Assembly (NCBI RefSeq): GCF_030294945.1
Contig: NZ_AP018448.1
Location: forward strand, 10,264,501-10,328,500
Direction of reading: 5' to 3'
Source of the DNA: Streptomyces graminofaciens
Lineage (GTDB): Bacteria; Actinomycetota; Actinomycetes; Streptomycetales; Streptomycetaceae
Length of the DNA: 64,000 nt
The notes beneath the pieces were generated by a model, which was given only the letters and a program-made list of their open reading frames with translations, ran no database searches and had not been told where the DNA came from. Positions 1 through 8,715 of this stretch are shown here, in pieces; the stretch's first letter is position 1; every line of letters starts with the position of its first letter. Made by a program: the position numbers and the translations under genes.

Positions 1-145
1 CCGCAACCTCACCGAACACGGCTACGCGGTCCAGTGCGCCCTCGTCCAGTCCGTCGAACTCGACACCAGGGTCTGGACCGAGAAGGAGCGGAGCGTTGCG
101 TTCCTGCTCACGGGCGAACTCGCGCGCCGCGAGACTCATCGCTGA
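1..145 (+). CDS. C-terminal fragment of an unidentified protein (5' end outside window)
   Basis: An open frame runs in from the left edge and stops with TGA at 143-145, giving 47 residues with strong G/C bias at third codon positions. The visible residues form two likely beta-strands (around CALVQSVEL and SVAFLLTG) separated by a short charged stretch containing VWTEKERS. That strand-turn-strand end would suit a class I SAM-dependent methyltransferase, which would fit the cobalamin gene next door, but the fragment is too short to assign and it lacks the ending I know from CbiET/CobL proteins. Function is left open. Confidence 0.5.
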   Translation, partial: RNLTEHGYAVQCALVQSVELDTRVWTEKERSVAFLLTGELARRETHR

Positions 146-515
146 GCGGCCCTCGCCGAGCCTTGCCCGTGATCCGGTTGTCGTACCGGCGCGGTAGGCT
201 GGCAGGCCGTTGTACCGCACTCCAGCACCCGACACTTCGTCGGTCAATGTCCGGAAAGCGCGCCCGTTTTGAGGGCGTGTGTGGTACGGCGGAACCGGAG
301 GGCGCGCAACGTGGCGCAGTCCACAGCGGACCGACGCAGATCGACCTGTTGCGACGGCTGAGCGACCGCGACAATGGCCACTCAATGGCTTTGTCGACTT
401 GCAGGCGGGTCGGCTCGTGCCGCTGGACGCGCACGCTCGTTCTCCACAGTGGGGCGGTCGGTGCGCCGTTCCGGGCCAGCTGGCACAGGCACTAACCGAT
501 GGGCGAGGGGTACGC
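146..515 (+). promoter_or_regulatory. Long leader/intergenic region upstream of cobT
   Basis: About 370 bases without a gene. A TAGGCT -10-like hexamer lies at 195-200; if used, the cobT transcript would have a leader of roughly 310 nt. A strong hairpin sits inside it at 369-396. The cobT frame continues upstream to 279 without a stop, but codons before 516 lack the usual third-position G/C, so I treat this as untranslated. I looked for a B12-box riboswitch core and did not find a convincing one. Confidence 0.4.
369..396 (+). other. Hairpin in the cobT leader
   Basis: CGACAA (369-374) pairs with TTGTCG (391-396), and GCCA pairs with TGGC inside around the loop CTCAA. No T-run follows, so it is unlikely to be a simple intrinsic terminator. 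It lies 120 nt before the cobT start and may be a cis-acting leader structure. Confidence 0.4.
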
Positions 516-3500
516 ATGACCGACACCGGCCAGATCCCGGGCGAGGGACTGCCGGAGAGCGCAGGCATGGTGGAGCAGCCGGGCGTCTCCGCGCCGGGTG
601 CGTACGCCTACCTCTCCGAGACCGCCGCCGAGGACGAAGACCTCCTGCTGCCGGGCGCCCAGAGCGCCTGGGGCAACGAGGTGCCGCCACCCGCCCCCGA
701 GCCGGTCGTCCAGGTCGTCCACGAGCCCGTCGTCCATGAGCCCGGCCCGCACGAGACGTCGGGCCGGGACAGCGGCTCGCTCGACCTCGGTGCCGTCCGT
801 ATGACCGTCGCCACGCCCGTTCCGCAGCCGCCGGTGGCCCGCCGCCCGCTCCACCTCGGCCCGCTCACTCCGGACGCCTCCGCCAGCCCGGTCCGCTCCC
901 TCGCCGACCGCGGCCCGGCGGGCGCCCCCGTCCCGCCCGCCGTACGTCAGTCCGGGCCGCCCACCAGTGGCCCCGAGTATCTGGACGTGCCCCCGCAGAG
1001 CGTGTCGCCCTGGGCGGCGGCCCCGGCGCCGGCGCCGGTCGCCTCCGAGGCGACGCCCGCGCAGGCCGTGCCGACCGAGGGCGCGGCTGCAGAAACGGTC
1101 GTGCCGGAGCCTGTGCCGTCTCTCGTGGCGGTTGCCGAGGCGCCGGTGGAGGCGGAGGTCGCCGTTCAGGTGCCGGAGGCCACTGTTTCGCCCCCGGAGG
1201 CGGTCGTGGCGGCACCACCGGTCGACGAGGTCGCCCAGGCCCAGGCCGAGGCGGCCCAGATCCAGGCCGAGGCCCAGGTCGAGGCCGCTGCCGAGACCCC
1301 GCAGGCCGAGCCCGTCGCCGACGTGGCACAGGCTCCCGCCCCGGTCGAGGCCGTCGCCGAGCCGCAGGCCCCCGAGGCTCAGCAGGCCGCGGATGCCGCA
1401 CAGACCCTGGATGTCGTACAGACCCCTGAAGCCGCACCGACCCCTGAGGCCGCACAGGCCCCCGAGGCTCTCCCGGTCCCGGACGGCTCTCCCGTCGAGC
1501 AGAGCCCCGTCGAGCAGAGCCCCATCGAGCAGAGCCCGGTCGAGCCCGGTCTGCCGGAGACCACACCGTTCCCGGCGGCGGCCGAGGAGCGGAGAGAGAC
1601 GCCCGCTCAGGTCCTGAGCGAGCCCCAGCCTCCGTCCCCGGACGTCCCGCAGCCCCCGCACGAGGCGGCCGACGGCGTCGGCGACGAGCCCGTGGAGGTC
1701 GTCCAGGTCTCTGCGGCGGAGGAGGCCGAACCGACGCCGGTCGCGGCCGTCGTCGTGGAGGACCAGCAGCCCGCGCAGGAGCCCGTCCTCACGCAGGACC
1801 CGCAGCAGGCGCCCGAAGCGCCGGTGGCCCAGGAGCCCCCGGTCCACGAGCCTCAGCCGGTGGAAGCGGTGGAAGCCGTGGAGGTGCCGGAGTTCGTGGA
1901 GGAGGTGCCCCCGCAGCCCGCCGCGGACGAGGCGCAGGCAGCGGAGATCCCCCAGCCGCAGGCCCCCGTGCAAGGCCCGCAGGCCACGGACCCCGCTGCC
2001 CACATCGTGGACGTGGCGGCCCAGACCCCGGACACCGCCGACCAGGCCGCTCAGAGCGACCAGAGCGCCGACACCACGGACTCCTCGGTATCTCAGCCCC
2101 TCGCGGCCGAGGCCGTGCCCGCGTCGGAGGAGCCGCAGGAGATTCCGGTCCAGGAGGCCGTGCCCGCCGAGCAGCCGGTCGACGTGGCCGTGGCGGAGCC
2201 CATCGCGCCCGCCGTCGCCGAGGCCCCGCAGCCTGTCCTGACGGAGGCGGCCCCTCAGCCGCCGGCCCCCCAAGGCGCGGTCGTCCAGCCCCCCGGCGAG
2301 CCCGAGCCCGTCGGCGCCCCGCTCGCCGCGGCGGCACCGCTGGAGGCAGCGCAGGCCCCGGTGGACCAGCCGCTGGGCCAGTTCGTGCCCGTGGAGGGCT
2401 CGGTGCCCACGACCCCGCACCTGGCCCCGACGCCGCCCCGTGGCGTGCCGGTCCCGTCGGTACCCACGCAGGAGGAGTCGGCCGAGGAATCCGTGCCTCC
2501 CGCCGAGGCCACCGTTCCGGCCCCCCGTGAGGCGGAGGCCGAGGCACAGCCCGAGCCGCTCGCCGCCGACGCGGAGCCCGGCCTCGTCCAGCACGCGGAC
2601 GACCTGGAGACCAGGGCGGCCGACCAGGAAGACGGCGAAGCCGGCGCGGAGAACGAAGAGAGCACGGCCGCAGTGGACGAGACACCCGAAGAAGCCCAGG
2701 CGGAGACGGGGGAGGACGCGCGGGAAGAGGTACGCCAGTCCACGGGCCCGGCCGCGCCCCCCTACGACGACGCCGAGCGCGAGGCCGTCCTCAAGGTCAT
2801 GCGTGAGCGCCGTGACATCCGCAACGGCTTCCGCGGCGACCCGATCCCGCACGACGTGCTGCTCCGCGTCCTGGAGGCCGCCCACACGGCCCCCTCCGTC
2901 GGCCACTCCCAGCCCTGGGACTTCGTCGTCATCCGCTCCGCCGAGACACGCCGCACGATGCACGAGCTGGCCCAGCGTCAGCGCGAGGCGTACGCCAAGT
3001 CGCTGCCCAAGGGCCGTGCCAAGCAGTTCAAGGAACTGAAGATCGAGGCCATCCTCGACACCCCGGTGAACATCGTCGTCACCGCAGACCCGACGCGCGG
3101 CGGCCGCCACACCCTGGGCCGCCACACGCAGCCGCAGATGGCCCCGTACTCCTCCGCGCTCGCGGTCGAGAACCTCTGGCTCGCCGCCCGCGCCGAGGGC
3201 CTCGGCGTCGGCTGGGTCAGCTTCTTCGACGAGCGCGAGATGGTCCGCGCCCTCGGCCTCCCCGAGCACCTGGAGGTCGTCGCCTACCTCTGCGTCGGAT
3301 ACGTCGACGAGTTCCCGGACGAGCCCGAGCTGATGCAGGCCGGCTGGGCCAAGCGCCGCCCGCTGTCCTGGGTCGTCCACGAGGAGACGTACGGCCGTCG
3401 TGCCCTGCCCGGAGAGGACCCGCACGACCTGCTCGCCGAGACCGTCGCCAACATCCGCCCGCTGGACGCCAAGGCGCTCGGTGAGGCATGGGAGCGGCAG

Positions 3501-4478
3501 AAGCGCATGACCAAGCCGGCCGGAGCCCTCGGCATGCTGGAGATCATCTCCGCGCAGCTGTCCGGCCTGTCCCGCCAGTGCCCGCCGCCGATCCCGGAGC
3601 CCGCCGCCGTCGCGATCTTCGCGGGCGACCACGGCGTCCACGCCCAGGGCGTCACCCCGTGGCCCCAGGAGGTGACGGCCCAGATGGTCGCCAACTTCCT
3701 CGGCGGAGGAGCGGTCTGCAACGCCTTCGCCACCCAGGTGGGCGCCGAGGTCTGCGTCGTGGACGTGGGCGTGGCGAGCGACCTCCCGGCCACGCCGGGC
3801 CTGCTGCCGCGCAAGATCCGCGCCGGTACGTCGGACATGACCACCGGGCCCGCGATGACCCGCGAGGAGGCCAAGAAGGCCATCGAGGTGGGCATCGAGA
3901 CGGCCCGCGACCTCGTGGCGGCCGGCAACAAGGCCCTGCTCACGGGCGAGATGGGCATCGCCAACACCACGGCGTCGGCGGCCCTGATCTCCGTCTTCAC
4001 CGACTCGGACCCCGCCGAGGTCACCGGTCGCGGCACGGGCATCAACGACGAGACCCTGGCCCGCAAGACCGAGGTCGTCCGCCGCGCCATCGATCTCCAC
4101 GAGCCGGACCCGGCCGACCCCATCGGCGTCCTCGCCGCGATCGGCGGCTTCGAACACGCGGCCATGGTCGGCCTCCTTCTGGGCGGCGCCTCCCTGCGTA
4201 CGCCGGTGATCCTGGACGGCGTCAGCGCCGGCGCCGCCGCCCTGGTGGCCCGGGCCATCGCCCCCGAGGTCCTCGCCGCCTGCATCGCCGGCCACCGCAG
4301 CGCCGAACCCGGCCACGTGGCCGCCCTCCAGAAGCTCGGCCTCCGCCCCCTGGTCGACCTCGACCTTCGCCTCGGCGAGGGCACCGGAGCCCTACTGGCC
4401 CTCCCGGTGGTCCAGAGCGCGGCCAGAGCGATGCACGAGGTGGCGACGTTCGACTCGGCGGGGGTGACCGAGAAGTAG
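516..4478 (+). CDS. cobT: BluB-like domain fused to CobT (DMB phosphoribosyltransferase), with long disordered N-terminus
   Basis: A protein of 1320 residues in three parts. Residues 1 to about 745 are low-complexity Pro/Ala/Glu/Val/Gln-rich sequence with short repeats such as QSPVEQSPIEQSPVE (near 1497-1540). Residues about 750-960 are a nitroreductase-fold domain resembling BluB, which makes 5,6-dimethylbenzimidazole (DMB) from reduced FMN (RRDIRNGFRGDPIP, APSVGHSQPWDF, GLGVGWVSFFD). Residues about 968-1320 are CobT, which transfers phosphoribose from nicotinate mononucleotide to DMB for the lower ligand of cobalamin. The CobT catalytic glutamates are present in GEMGIANTT (E1145) and GEGTG (E1288). 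The ATG at 516 has GAGGGG five bases upstream and marks where codon bias begins. CobT alone is about 350 residues, so the fusion links lower-ligand synthesis to its activation. cobA follows on the same strand. Confidence 0.92.
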   Translation: MTDTGQIPGEGLPESAGMVEQPGVSAPGAYAYLSETAAEDEDLLLPGAQSAWGNEVPPPAPEPVVQVVHEPVVHEPGPHETSGRDSGSLDLGAVRMTVATPVPQPPVARRPLHLGPLTPDASASPVRSLADRGPAGAPVPPAVRQSGPPTSGPEYLDVPPQSVSPWAAAPAPAPVASEATPAQAVPTEGAAAETVVPEPVPSLVAVAEAPVEAEVAVQVPEATVSPPEAVVAAPPVDEVAQAQAEAAQIQAEAQVEAAAETPQAEPVADVAQAPAPVEAVAEPQAPEAQQAADAAQTLDVVQTPEAAPTPEAAQAPEALPVPDGSPVEQSPVEQSPIEQSPVEPGLPETTPFPAAAEERRETPAQVLSEPQPPSPDVPQPPHEAADGVGDEPVEVVQVSAAEEAEPTPVAAVVVEDQQPAQEPVLTQDPQQAPEAPVAQEPPVHEPQPVEAVEAVEVPEFVEEVPPQPAADEAQAAEIPQPQAPVQGPQATDPAAHIVDVAAQTPDTADQAAQSDQSADTTDSSVSQPLAAEAVPASEEPQEIPVQEAVPAEQPVDVAVAEPIAPAVAEAPQPVLTEAAPQPPAPQGAVVQPPGEPEPVGAPLAAAAPLEAAQAPVDQPLGQFVPVEGSVPTTPHLAPTPPRGVPVPSVPTQEESAEESVPPAEATVPAPREAEAEAQPEPLAADAEPGLVQHADDLETRAADQEDGEAGAENEESTAAVDETPEEAQAETGEDAREEVRQSTGPAAPPYDDAEREAVLKVMRERRDIRNGFRGDPIPHDVLLRVLEAAHTAPSVGHSQPWDFVVIRSAETRRTMHELAQRQREAYAKSLPKGRAKQFKELKIEAILDTPVNIVVTADPTRGGRHTLGRHTQPQMAPYSSALAVENLWLAARAEGLGVGWVSFFDEREMVRALGLPEHLEVVAYLCVGYVDEFPDEPELMQAGWAKRRPLSWVVHEETYGRRALPGEDPHDLLAETVANIRPLDAKALGEAWERQKRMTKPAGALGMLEIISAQLSGLSRQCPPPIPEPAAVAIFAGDHGVHAQGVTPWPQEVTAQMVANFLGGGAVCNAFATQVGAEVCVVDVGVASDLPATPGLLPRKIRAGTSDMTTGPAMTREEAKKAIEVGIETARDLVAAGNKALLTGEMGIANTTASAALISVFTDSDPAEVTGRGTGINDETLARKTEVVRRAIDLHEPDPADPIGVLAAIGGFEHAAMVGLLLGGASLRTPVILDGVSAGAAALVARAIAPEVLAACIAGHRSAEPGHVAALQKLGLRPLVDLDLRLGEGTGALLALPVVQSAARAMHEVATFDSAGVTEK

Positions 4479-4515
4479 GGGAGTGGGCGCCGGGTGCCCT
4501 TGTAAGCCGGGCTGC

Positions 4516-4561
4516 GGTTGTGGGCAGTCGTTCCGTTGGGACGGAACGGGTGGGCACAACC
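4516..4561. repeat. Palindromic intergenic repeat, family A copy 1
   Basis: Nested inverted repeat: outer arms GGTTGTG and CACAACC, inner arms GTTCCGT and ACGGAAC around TGGG, joined by ggcagtc and gggtggg. The same architecture with different paired bases occurs at 9330-9373. I recall this as an abundant Streptomyces intergenic element. It lies 37 bases after cobT and may also act as a transcript 3' end. Confidence 0.65.
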
Positions 4562-4713
4562 ACCCACCGGCGCGCACCCGGCCACCACGCTCAGCCACGG
4601 GACCTGCTGAGCCGCCGACCCCAACCGCCCCTTAGAATCCGCACGTCAGGGCCACTCCAAAGCTGCAGTGCCCCAACTCGCACCACCCGCCAGCCCGAGG
4701 GAGCCGCACCTCC

Positions 4714-5946
4714 ATGGCCGAAAGCCCCGCCTACCCCGTAGGCCTCCGCCTCACCGGCCGGAAAGTCGTCGTCCTCGGCGGCGGCCAGGTGGCCCAGCGC
4801 CGCCTCCCCGCCCTCATCGCAGCGGGCGCCGACATCCTCCTCGTATCCCCCGAGGCGACGCCCTCCGTCGAGGCGATGGCGGACGCGGGCGAAATCACGT
4901 GGCAGAAGCGCCCGTACGCCGAAGGCGACCTCACCGACGCCTGGTACGCCCTCATCGCCACCGGAGACACCGAGGCGAACACCCGGGCCTCCGCCGAGGC
5001 GGAGGCACACCGGGTGTGGTGCGTCCGCTCGGACGACGCCGACGCGGCAACGGCGTGGACCCCGGCCACAGGGACCAGCGAGGGTGTCACTGTCGCGGTC
5101 CTCACGACGGAGGCGCGCGGCCGGGACCCCCGCCACACCGCCGCCATCCGCGACGCGGTCGTCGAGGGCCTCCGCGACGGCACGCTCGTCGCCCCGCACC
5201 ACCGCACCCGCACCCCCGGCGTCGCCCTGGTCGGCGGCGGCCCCGGCGACCCGGACCTCATCACGGTCCGCGGCCGTCGCCTCCTCGCCGAGGCCGACGT
5301 CGTCATCGCCGACCGCCTCGGCCCGCGCGACCTCCTCGCCGAACTCCCGCCGCACGTCGAGGTGATCGACGCGGCGAAGATCCCGTACGGCCGTTTCATG
5401 GCCCAGGAGGCCATCAACAACGCGCTGATCGAGCACGCGAAGCAGGGCAAGTCGGTCGTGCGTCTCAAGGGCGGCGACCCGTACGTCTTCGGCCGGGGCA
5501 TGGAGGAACTCCACGCGCTCGCCGAGGCGGGCATCACCTGCACCGTCGTCCCCGGCATCTCCAGCTCGATCTCGGTCCCGGGCGCGGCCGGCATCCCGGT
5601 CACCCACCGGGGCGTCGCCCACGAGTTCACGGTGGTCAGCGGCCATGTGGCCCCCGACGACGAGCGTTCCCTGGTCGACTGGGCCTCCCTCGCCAAGCTC
5701 ACCGGCACACTCGTGATCCTGATGGGCGTCGACAAGATCGGCAGGATCGCGGAGACCCTCGTGGCGAACGGCAAGTCCCCGGACACCCCGGTCGCCCTGA
5801 TCCAGGAGGGCACGACCGCGGCCCAGCGCCGGGTCGACGCGACGCTCGCCACGGTCGCCGAGACGGTACGTACGCAGGAGGTCAAGCCCCCGGCGGTCAT
5901 CGTCATCGGCGAGGTCGTGAACGTGGGCGCGCCCCCCATCGAGTAA
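4714..5946 (+). CDS. cobA: Precorrin-2 dehydrogenase / uroporphyrinogen-III C-methyltransferase (siroheme synthase type)
   Basis: A 410-residue CysG-like protein. The N-terminal part has a Rossmann nucleotide site (VVVLGGGQVAQRR, about residues 18-30) typical of the NAD-dependent precorrin-2 dehydrogenase/sirohydrochlorin ferrochelatase module. From about residue 168 it is a SUMT methyltransferase: VGGGPGDPDLIT, RLKGGDPYVFGRG and the VPGISSS loop are all present. SUMT makes precorrin-2, the branch point to siroheme and cobalamin. It is shorter than E. coli CysG (457 residues); the middle dimerisation/chelatase part looks reduced, so ferrochelatase activity is uncertain. The ATG at 4714 is 235 bases after cobT on the same strand. 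Confidence 0.9.
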   Translation: MAESPAYPVGLRLTGRKVVVLGGGQVAQRRLPALIAAGADILLVSPEATPSVEAMADAGEITWQKRPYAEGDLTDAWYALIATGDTEANTRASAEAEAHRVWCVRSDDADAATAWTPATGTSEGVTVAVLTTEARGRDPRHTAAIRDAVVEGLRDGTLVAPHHRTRTPGVALVGGGPGDPDLITVRGRRLLAEADVVIADRLGPRDLLAELPPHVEVIDAAKIPYGRFMAQEAINNALIEHAKQGKSVVRLKGGDPYVFGRGMEELHALAEAGITCTVVPGISSSISVPGAAGIPVTHRGVAHEFTVVSGHVAPDDERSLVDWASLAKLTGTLVILMGVDKIGRIAETLVANGKSPDTPVALIQEGTTAAQRRVDATLATVAETVRTQEVKPPAVIVIGEVVNVGAPPIE

Positions 5947-5975
5947 CCGCGGGTAACCCAACTCGTACCAAGCCG

Positions 5976-6004
5976 TTGGCACCACACCCAGGACAAGGCA
6001 GTAT
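5976..6004 (+). promoter_or_regulatory. Promoter of the SpoU methyltransferase gene (leaderless)
   Basis: TTGGCA (5976-5981) and CAGTAT (5999-6004) are separated by 17 bases. The GTG start is only 7 bases after the -10 hexamer, so the transcript probably begins at the start codon. Confidence 0.55.
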
Positions 6005-6010
6005 CACCCT

Positions 6011-6829
6011 GTGGCCGATCTCATCACTGTTGAGAACCCTGACGATCCCCGTCTGCGCGACTACACGGGCCTGACCGACGTCGAACTGCGCCGCAAGCGC
6101 GAACCGGCCGAGGGCCTGTTCATCGCGGAGGGCGAGAAGGTGATCAGACGGGCCAAGAGCGCCGGCTACGAGATGCGCTCGATGCTGCTCTCCGCCAAGT
6201 GGGTCGACGTCATGCGCGATGTCATCGACGAGCTCCCGGCCCCGGTGTACGCGGTCAGCCCGGAACTCGCCGAGCAGGTCACCGGTTACCACGTCCACCG
6301 CGGCGCCCTCGCCTCCATGCAGCGCAAGCCGCTGCCGACGGCGGACGAGCTGCTTCGGACCGCCCGCCGCGTCGTGATCATGGAATCGGTGAACGACCAT
6401 ACGAACATCGGTGCAATATTTCGCTCGGCCGCGGCCCTCGGCATGGACGCCGTCCTGCTCTCACCCGACTGCGCGGACCCCCTCTACCGACGTAGCGTCA
6501 AGGTCTCCATGGGCGCGGTCTTCTCGGTCCCCTACGCCCGCCTCGACACCTGGCCCAAGGGCCTGGACGCCGTTCGCGACGCGGGCTTCACGCTGCTCGC
6601 CCTCACCCCGGACGAGAAGGCGAGGTCCCTCGACGAGGCGGCCCCGCACAAGATGGACCGCGTCGCCCTGATGCTGGGCGCGGAGGGCGACGGCCTCTCC
6701 ACGAAGGCCCTGATGGCGGCCGACGAGTGGGTCCGCATCCCGATGGCCCACGGCGTCGACTCGCTCAACGTGGGCGCGGCGGCCGCCGTCGCGTTCTACG
6801 CGGTGGCGACGGGCCGCCCGCAGGCCTGA
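6011..6829 (+). CDS. SpoU-family RNA 2'-O-methyltransferase (TrmH/SpoU)
   Basis: 272 residues. The N-terminal ~110 residues form a substrate-binding part with ExKvI-like sequence (FIAEGEKVIRRA). The SPOUT catalytic domain carries its three motifs: NIGAIFRSAAALGMDAVLL (motif 1, from about residue 133), the LGAEGDGLS stretch (motif 2) and IPMAHGVDSLNVGAAAAV (motif 3), which form the SAM-binding trefoil knot. It methylates ribose 2'-OH in rRNA or tRNA; the target cannot be told from sequence. The GTG start lies just after a good -10 hexamer with no clear Shine-Dalgarno sequence. It converges with the kinase gene, the two stops being 28 bases apart. Confidence 0.9.
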   Translation: MADLITVENPDDPRLRDYTGLTDVELRRKREPAEGLFIAEGEKVIRRAKSAGYEMRSMLLSAKWVDVMRDVIDELPAPVYAVSPELAEQVTGYHVHRGALASMQRKPLPTADELLRTARRVVIMESVNDHTNIGAIFRSAAALGMDAVLLSPDCADPLYRRSVKVSMGAVFSVPYARLDTWPKGLDAVRDAGFTLLALTPDEKARSLDEAAPHKMDRVALMLGAEGDGLSTKALMAADEWVRIPMAHGVDSLNVGAAAAVAFYAVATGRPQA

Positions 6830-6857
6830 CCCGACCGGAGCCGGGACGGCCGGTGTG

Positions 6858-8216
6858 TCACTCCGAGGTCCCGGCGTCCTTCACCGACCGACGCTGCTGC
6901 CCCAGCGGCGCATCACCCTGCTGCCGTACGTCGGCCTGCTCCTGCACACCCTTCCGCACGCCCCCGTCGTCGAGCCCCCGCGGCGGCCCCTGACATCCCT
7001 GCGCCGCCGCGATACCGAGCGCCACGAACAGTGTCACGACGACGAACACGAACAGCCGCTGACGCAGCAGCCGGGGGTTGGCGGGCCGCCGCGCACTCCC
7101 GTTGGTGCGGGGCGCCGGACGCCCCGTACCGCTGCGGGGTGCGGGGCGGCTGCCGGAGCGTGTGTTGTTCCGGGGCTGCGGAGGTCGCGCCCCGGACCGG
7201 GAACCACCGCCGGTCCGTGAACCACCGCCGGTCCGGGGCGGCGGCGTACCGGGCGCCCCCTTCACACCTGACTGCGAAGGCCGGGTGTCCGGCGGCTGCC
7301 GCAGCGTGCGCTGCTCGACGTACTGCTCCGCGAGCCGGCCCGACGGCCGGTCCGGGTCGGTGCGCGGCGCGGGCGGGCGGACGTCCGACAACCCCTGCGC
7401 CTCACGGGCCGCGATCTCCTTCAGCCGCAGCGACAACTGCAACGTGGTGGGCCGCTCCTCCGGATCCTTCGCCAGGCACGCCCGGACGAGCGGAGCCAAC
7501 GCGTCCGGCACACCCCGCAACTGCGGCTCCTCGTGCACCACCCGATACAGCATCACTTCGGAACTGCCCTGCCCGAAGGGCGAGTCGGAGGTAGCCGCGT
7601 AGGCGAGCGTGGCCCCGAGGGAGAAGACGTCCGTGGCCGGCGTGACGGCGGCCCCACGCACCTGCTCGGGCGCGAGGAACCCGGGCGACCCGACGGCCGT
7701 ACCCACATGTGTCAGGGTCGAGGCGCCCGTGGCCCAGGCGATACCGAAGTCGATGATCCGCGGCCCCTTCGGGGAAAGCAGGATGTTCGACGGCTTCAGA
7801 TCACGGTGGACCACCCCCGCCTCGTGCACCGCGACCAGCCCCTCGGAGAGGGCGGCACCGACGGACGCCACCTCGGCGGCGGACAGTGGCCCTTCCTCGG
7901 CGACCTTGTCGTGCAGGGAGGGCCCGGGCACGTACTGGGTGGCGAACCACGGGCGATCCGCTTCCAGATCGGCGGCGACCAGCCGAGCCGTGCACCCGCC
8001 CCTGATCCGCCGCGCGGCCGAGACCTCGCGCGCGAACCGCGAACGGAACTCCTGATCCTCGGCCAGATCGGGCCGGATCACCTTCAGCGCGACCCGTTGC
8101 CCGCGCCGGTCGGAGCCCAGATAGACAACGCCCATCCCGCCCGCGCCGAGCCGTCTGTGGATCCTGAACGAGCCGACGACGCGCGGGTCCTCGCGCCTCA
8201 GGCGCATCATCGCCAT
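6858..8216 (-). CDS. Membrane-anchored serine/threonine protein kinase (PknB type)
   Basis: A complete Hanks-type kinase occupies residues about 15-275: glycine loop RLGAGGMGVVYLG, ATP-binding lysine K45 in VALKVIRP, catalytic HRDLKPSN (D139), DFG (D156-G158) and an APEQ motif. It is followed by a Pro/Arg/Gly-rich linker of about 110 residues, one transmembrane helix (FVFVVVTLFVALGIAAA, about 388-405) and a short charged extracytoplasmic tail without PASTA repeats. The start at 8216 was chosen because GGGG precedes it at normal spacing; an in-frame GTG at 8252 would add 12 residues. Ligand and substrates are unknown. Confidence 0.9.
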   Translation of the reverse strand: MAMMRLRREDPRVVGSFRIHRRLGAGGMGVVYLGSDRRGQRVALKVIRPDLAEDQEFRSRFAREVSAARRIRGGCTARLVAADLEADRPWFATQYVPGPSLHDKVAEEGPLSAAEVASVGAALSEGLVAVHEAGVVHRDLKPSNILLSPKGPRIIDFGIAWATGASTLTHVGTAVGSPGFLAPEQVRGAAVTPATDVFSLGATLAYAATSDSPFGQGSSEVMLYRVVHEEPQLRGVPDALAPLVRACLAKDPEERPTTLQLSLRLKEIAAREAQGLSDVRPPAPRTDPDRPSGRLAEQYVEQRTLRQPPDTRPSQSGVKGAPGTPPPRTGGGSRTGGGSRSGARPPQPRNNTRSGSRPAPRSGTGRPAPRTNGSARRPANPRLLRQRLFVFVVVTLFVALGIAAAQGCQGPPRGLDDGGVRKGVQEQADVRQQGDAPLGQQRRSVKDAGTSE

Positions 8217-8445
8217 GTTCATCCCCGCTGCCCGTTCCGTCTGACGAGCCACAGCTTACGTTTCCACGGCCGGGCGTGCGCAGAGGCCGCGCCCTCACGA
8301 TCCGATCGATTGTCAGGGGTGGATCGCAAACTTGAAAGGTTGTCAGGGAACAGGAGTTCGGGACTGTGTTGGGCTGCGTGTGATCCCAACCACGCGCCAC
8401 AGAAGGGGGATTGAACCCGCGAAGGGCGACCGTGCGGAGAAGGTG

Positions 8446-8715
8446 GTGGGCACGGGGGACACGACCCGTACCTACGAGGTGATCGCGAGCGGGGCGGGCC
8501 GCCGGGTGGAGGCGGTGGTACGACGAGGCGGCGTGGAAGTGAGCGAAGTCACCCTCCCGCGCAAAAAGAACACTCCGGGCGTCCCCTCCGGGAAGACCCC
8601 GAGACCTAGGACCTCATCTCCACCCAGGGGAGTACGCCGCAGGTCATCGCTCATCCTCCGGGAGGCCCGCCAATCGGTACGAGGGCATGACGACCCCTAC
8701 CCGCCGCACGCCTAG
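8446..8715 (+). CDS. Possible small hypothetical protein
   Basis: A GTG-start frame of 89 residues preceded by GGAGAAG. The first ~38 residues (beginning GTGDTTRTYEV, then RRVEAVV and VEVSEVT) have coding-like composition and a likely beta-hairpin pattern. The remainder is Arg/Pro/Ser-rich and runs through the probable promoter of the next gene, so the 3' half looks degenerate or frameshifted. It may be the remains of a small conserved protein; an adjacent GTG at 8443 is an equal start candidate. Confidence 0.28.
   Translation: MGTGDTTRTYEVIASGAGRRVEAVVRRGGVEVSEVTLPRKKNTPGVPSGKTPRPRTSSPPRGVRRRSSLILREARQSVRGHDDPYPPHA

Noticed and set aside
279..515. 79-codon N-terminal extension of CobT
   Set aside because: Codons in this stretch lack third-position G/C bias, and the ATG at 516 has a good ribosome binding site.
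146..515. Cobalamin riboswitch upstream of cobT
   Set aside because: I could not find a B12 box or the conserved core; only a local hairpin is supported.
492..4316. Minus-strand frame of 1274 codons antisense to cobT
   Set aside because: Long antisense frames are expected opposite G/C-biased codons; the product is composed of Gly/Arg/Leu/Asp repeats that mirror the sense codons, and it has no recognisable domain.
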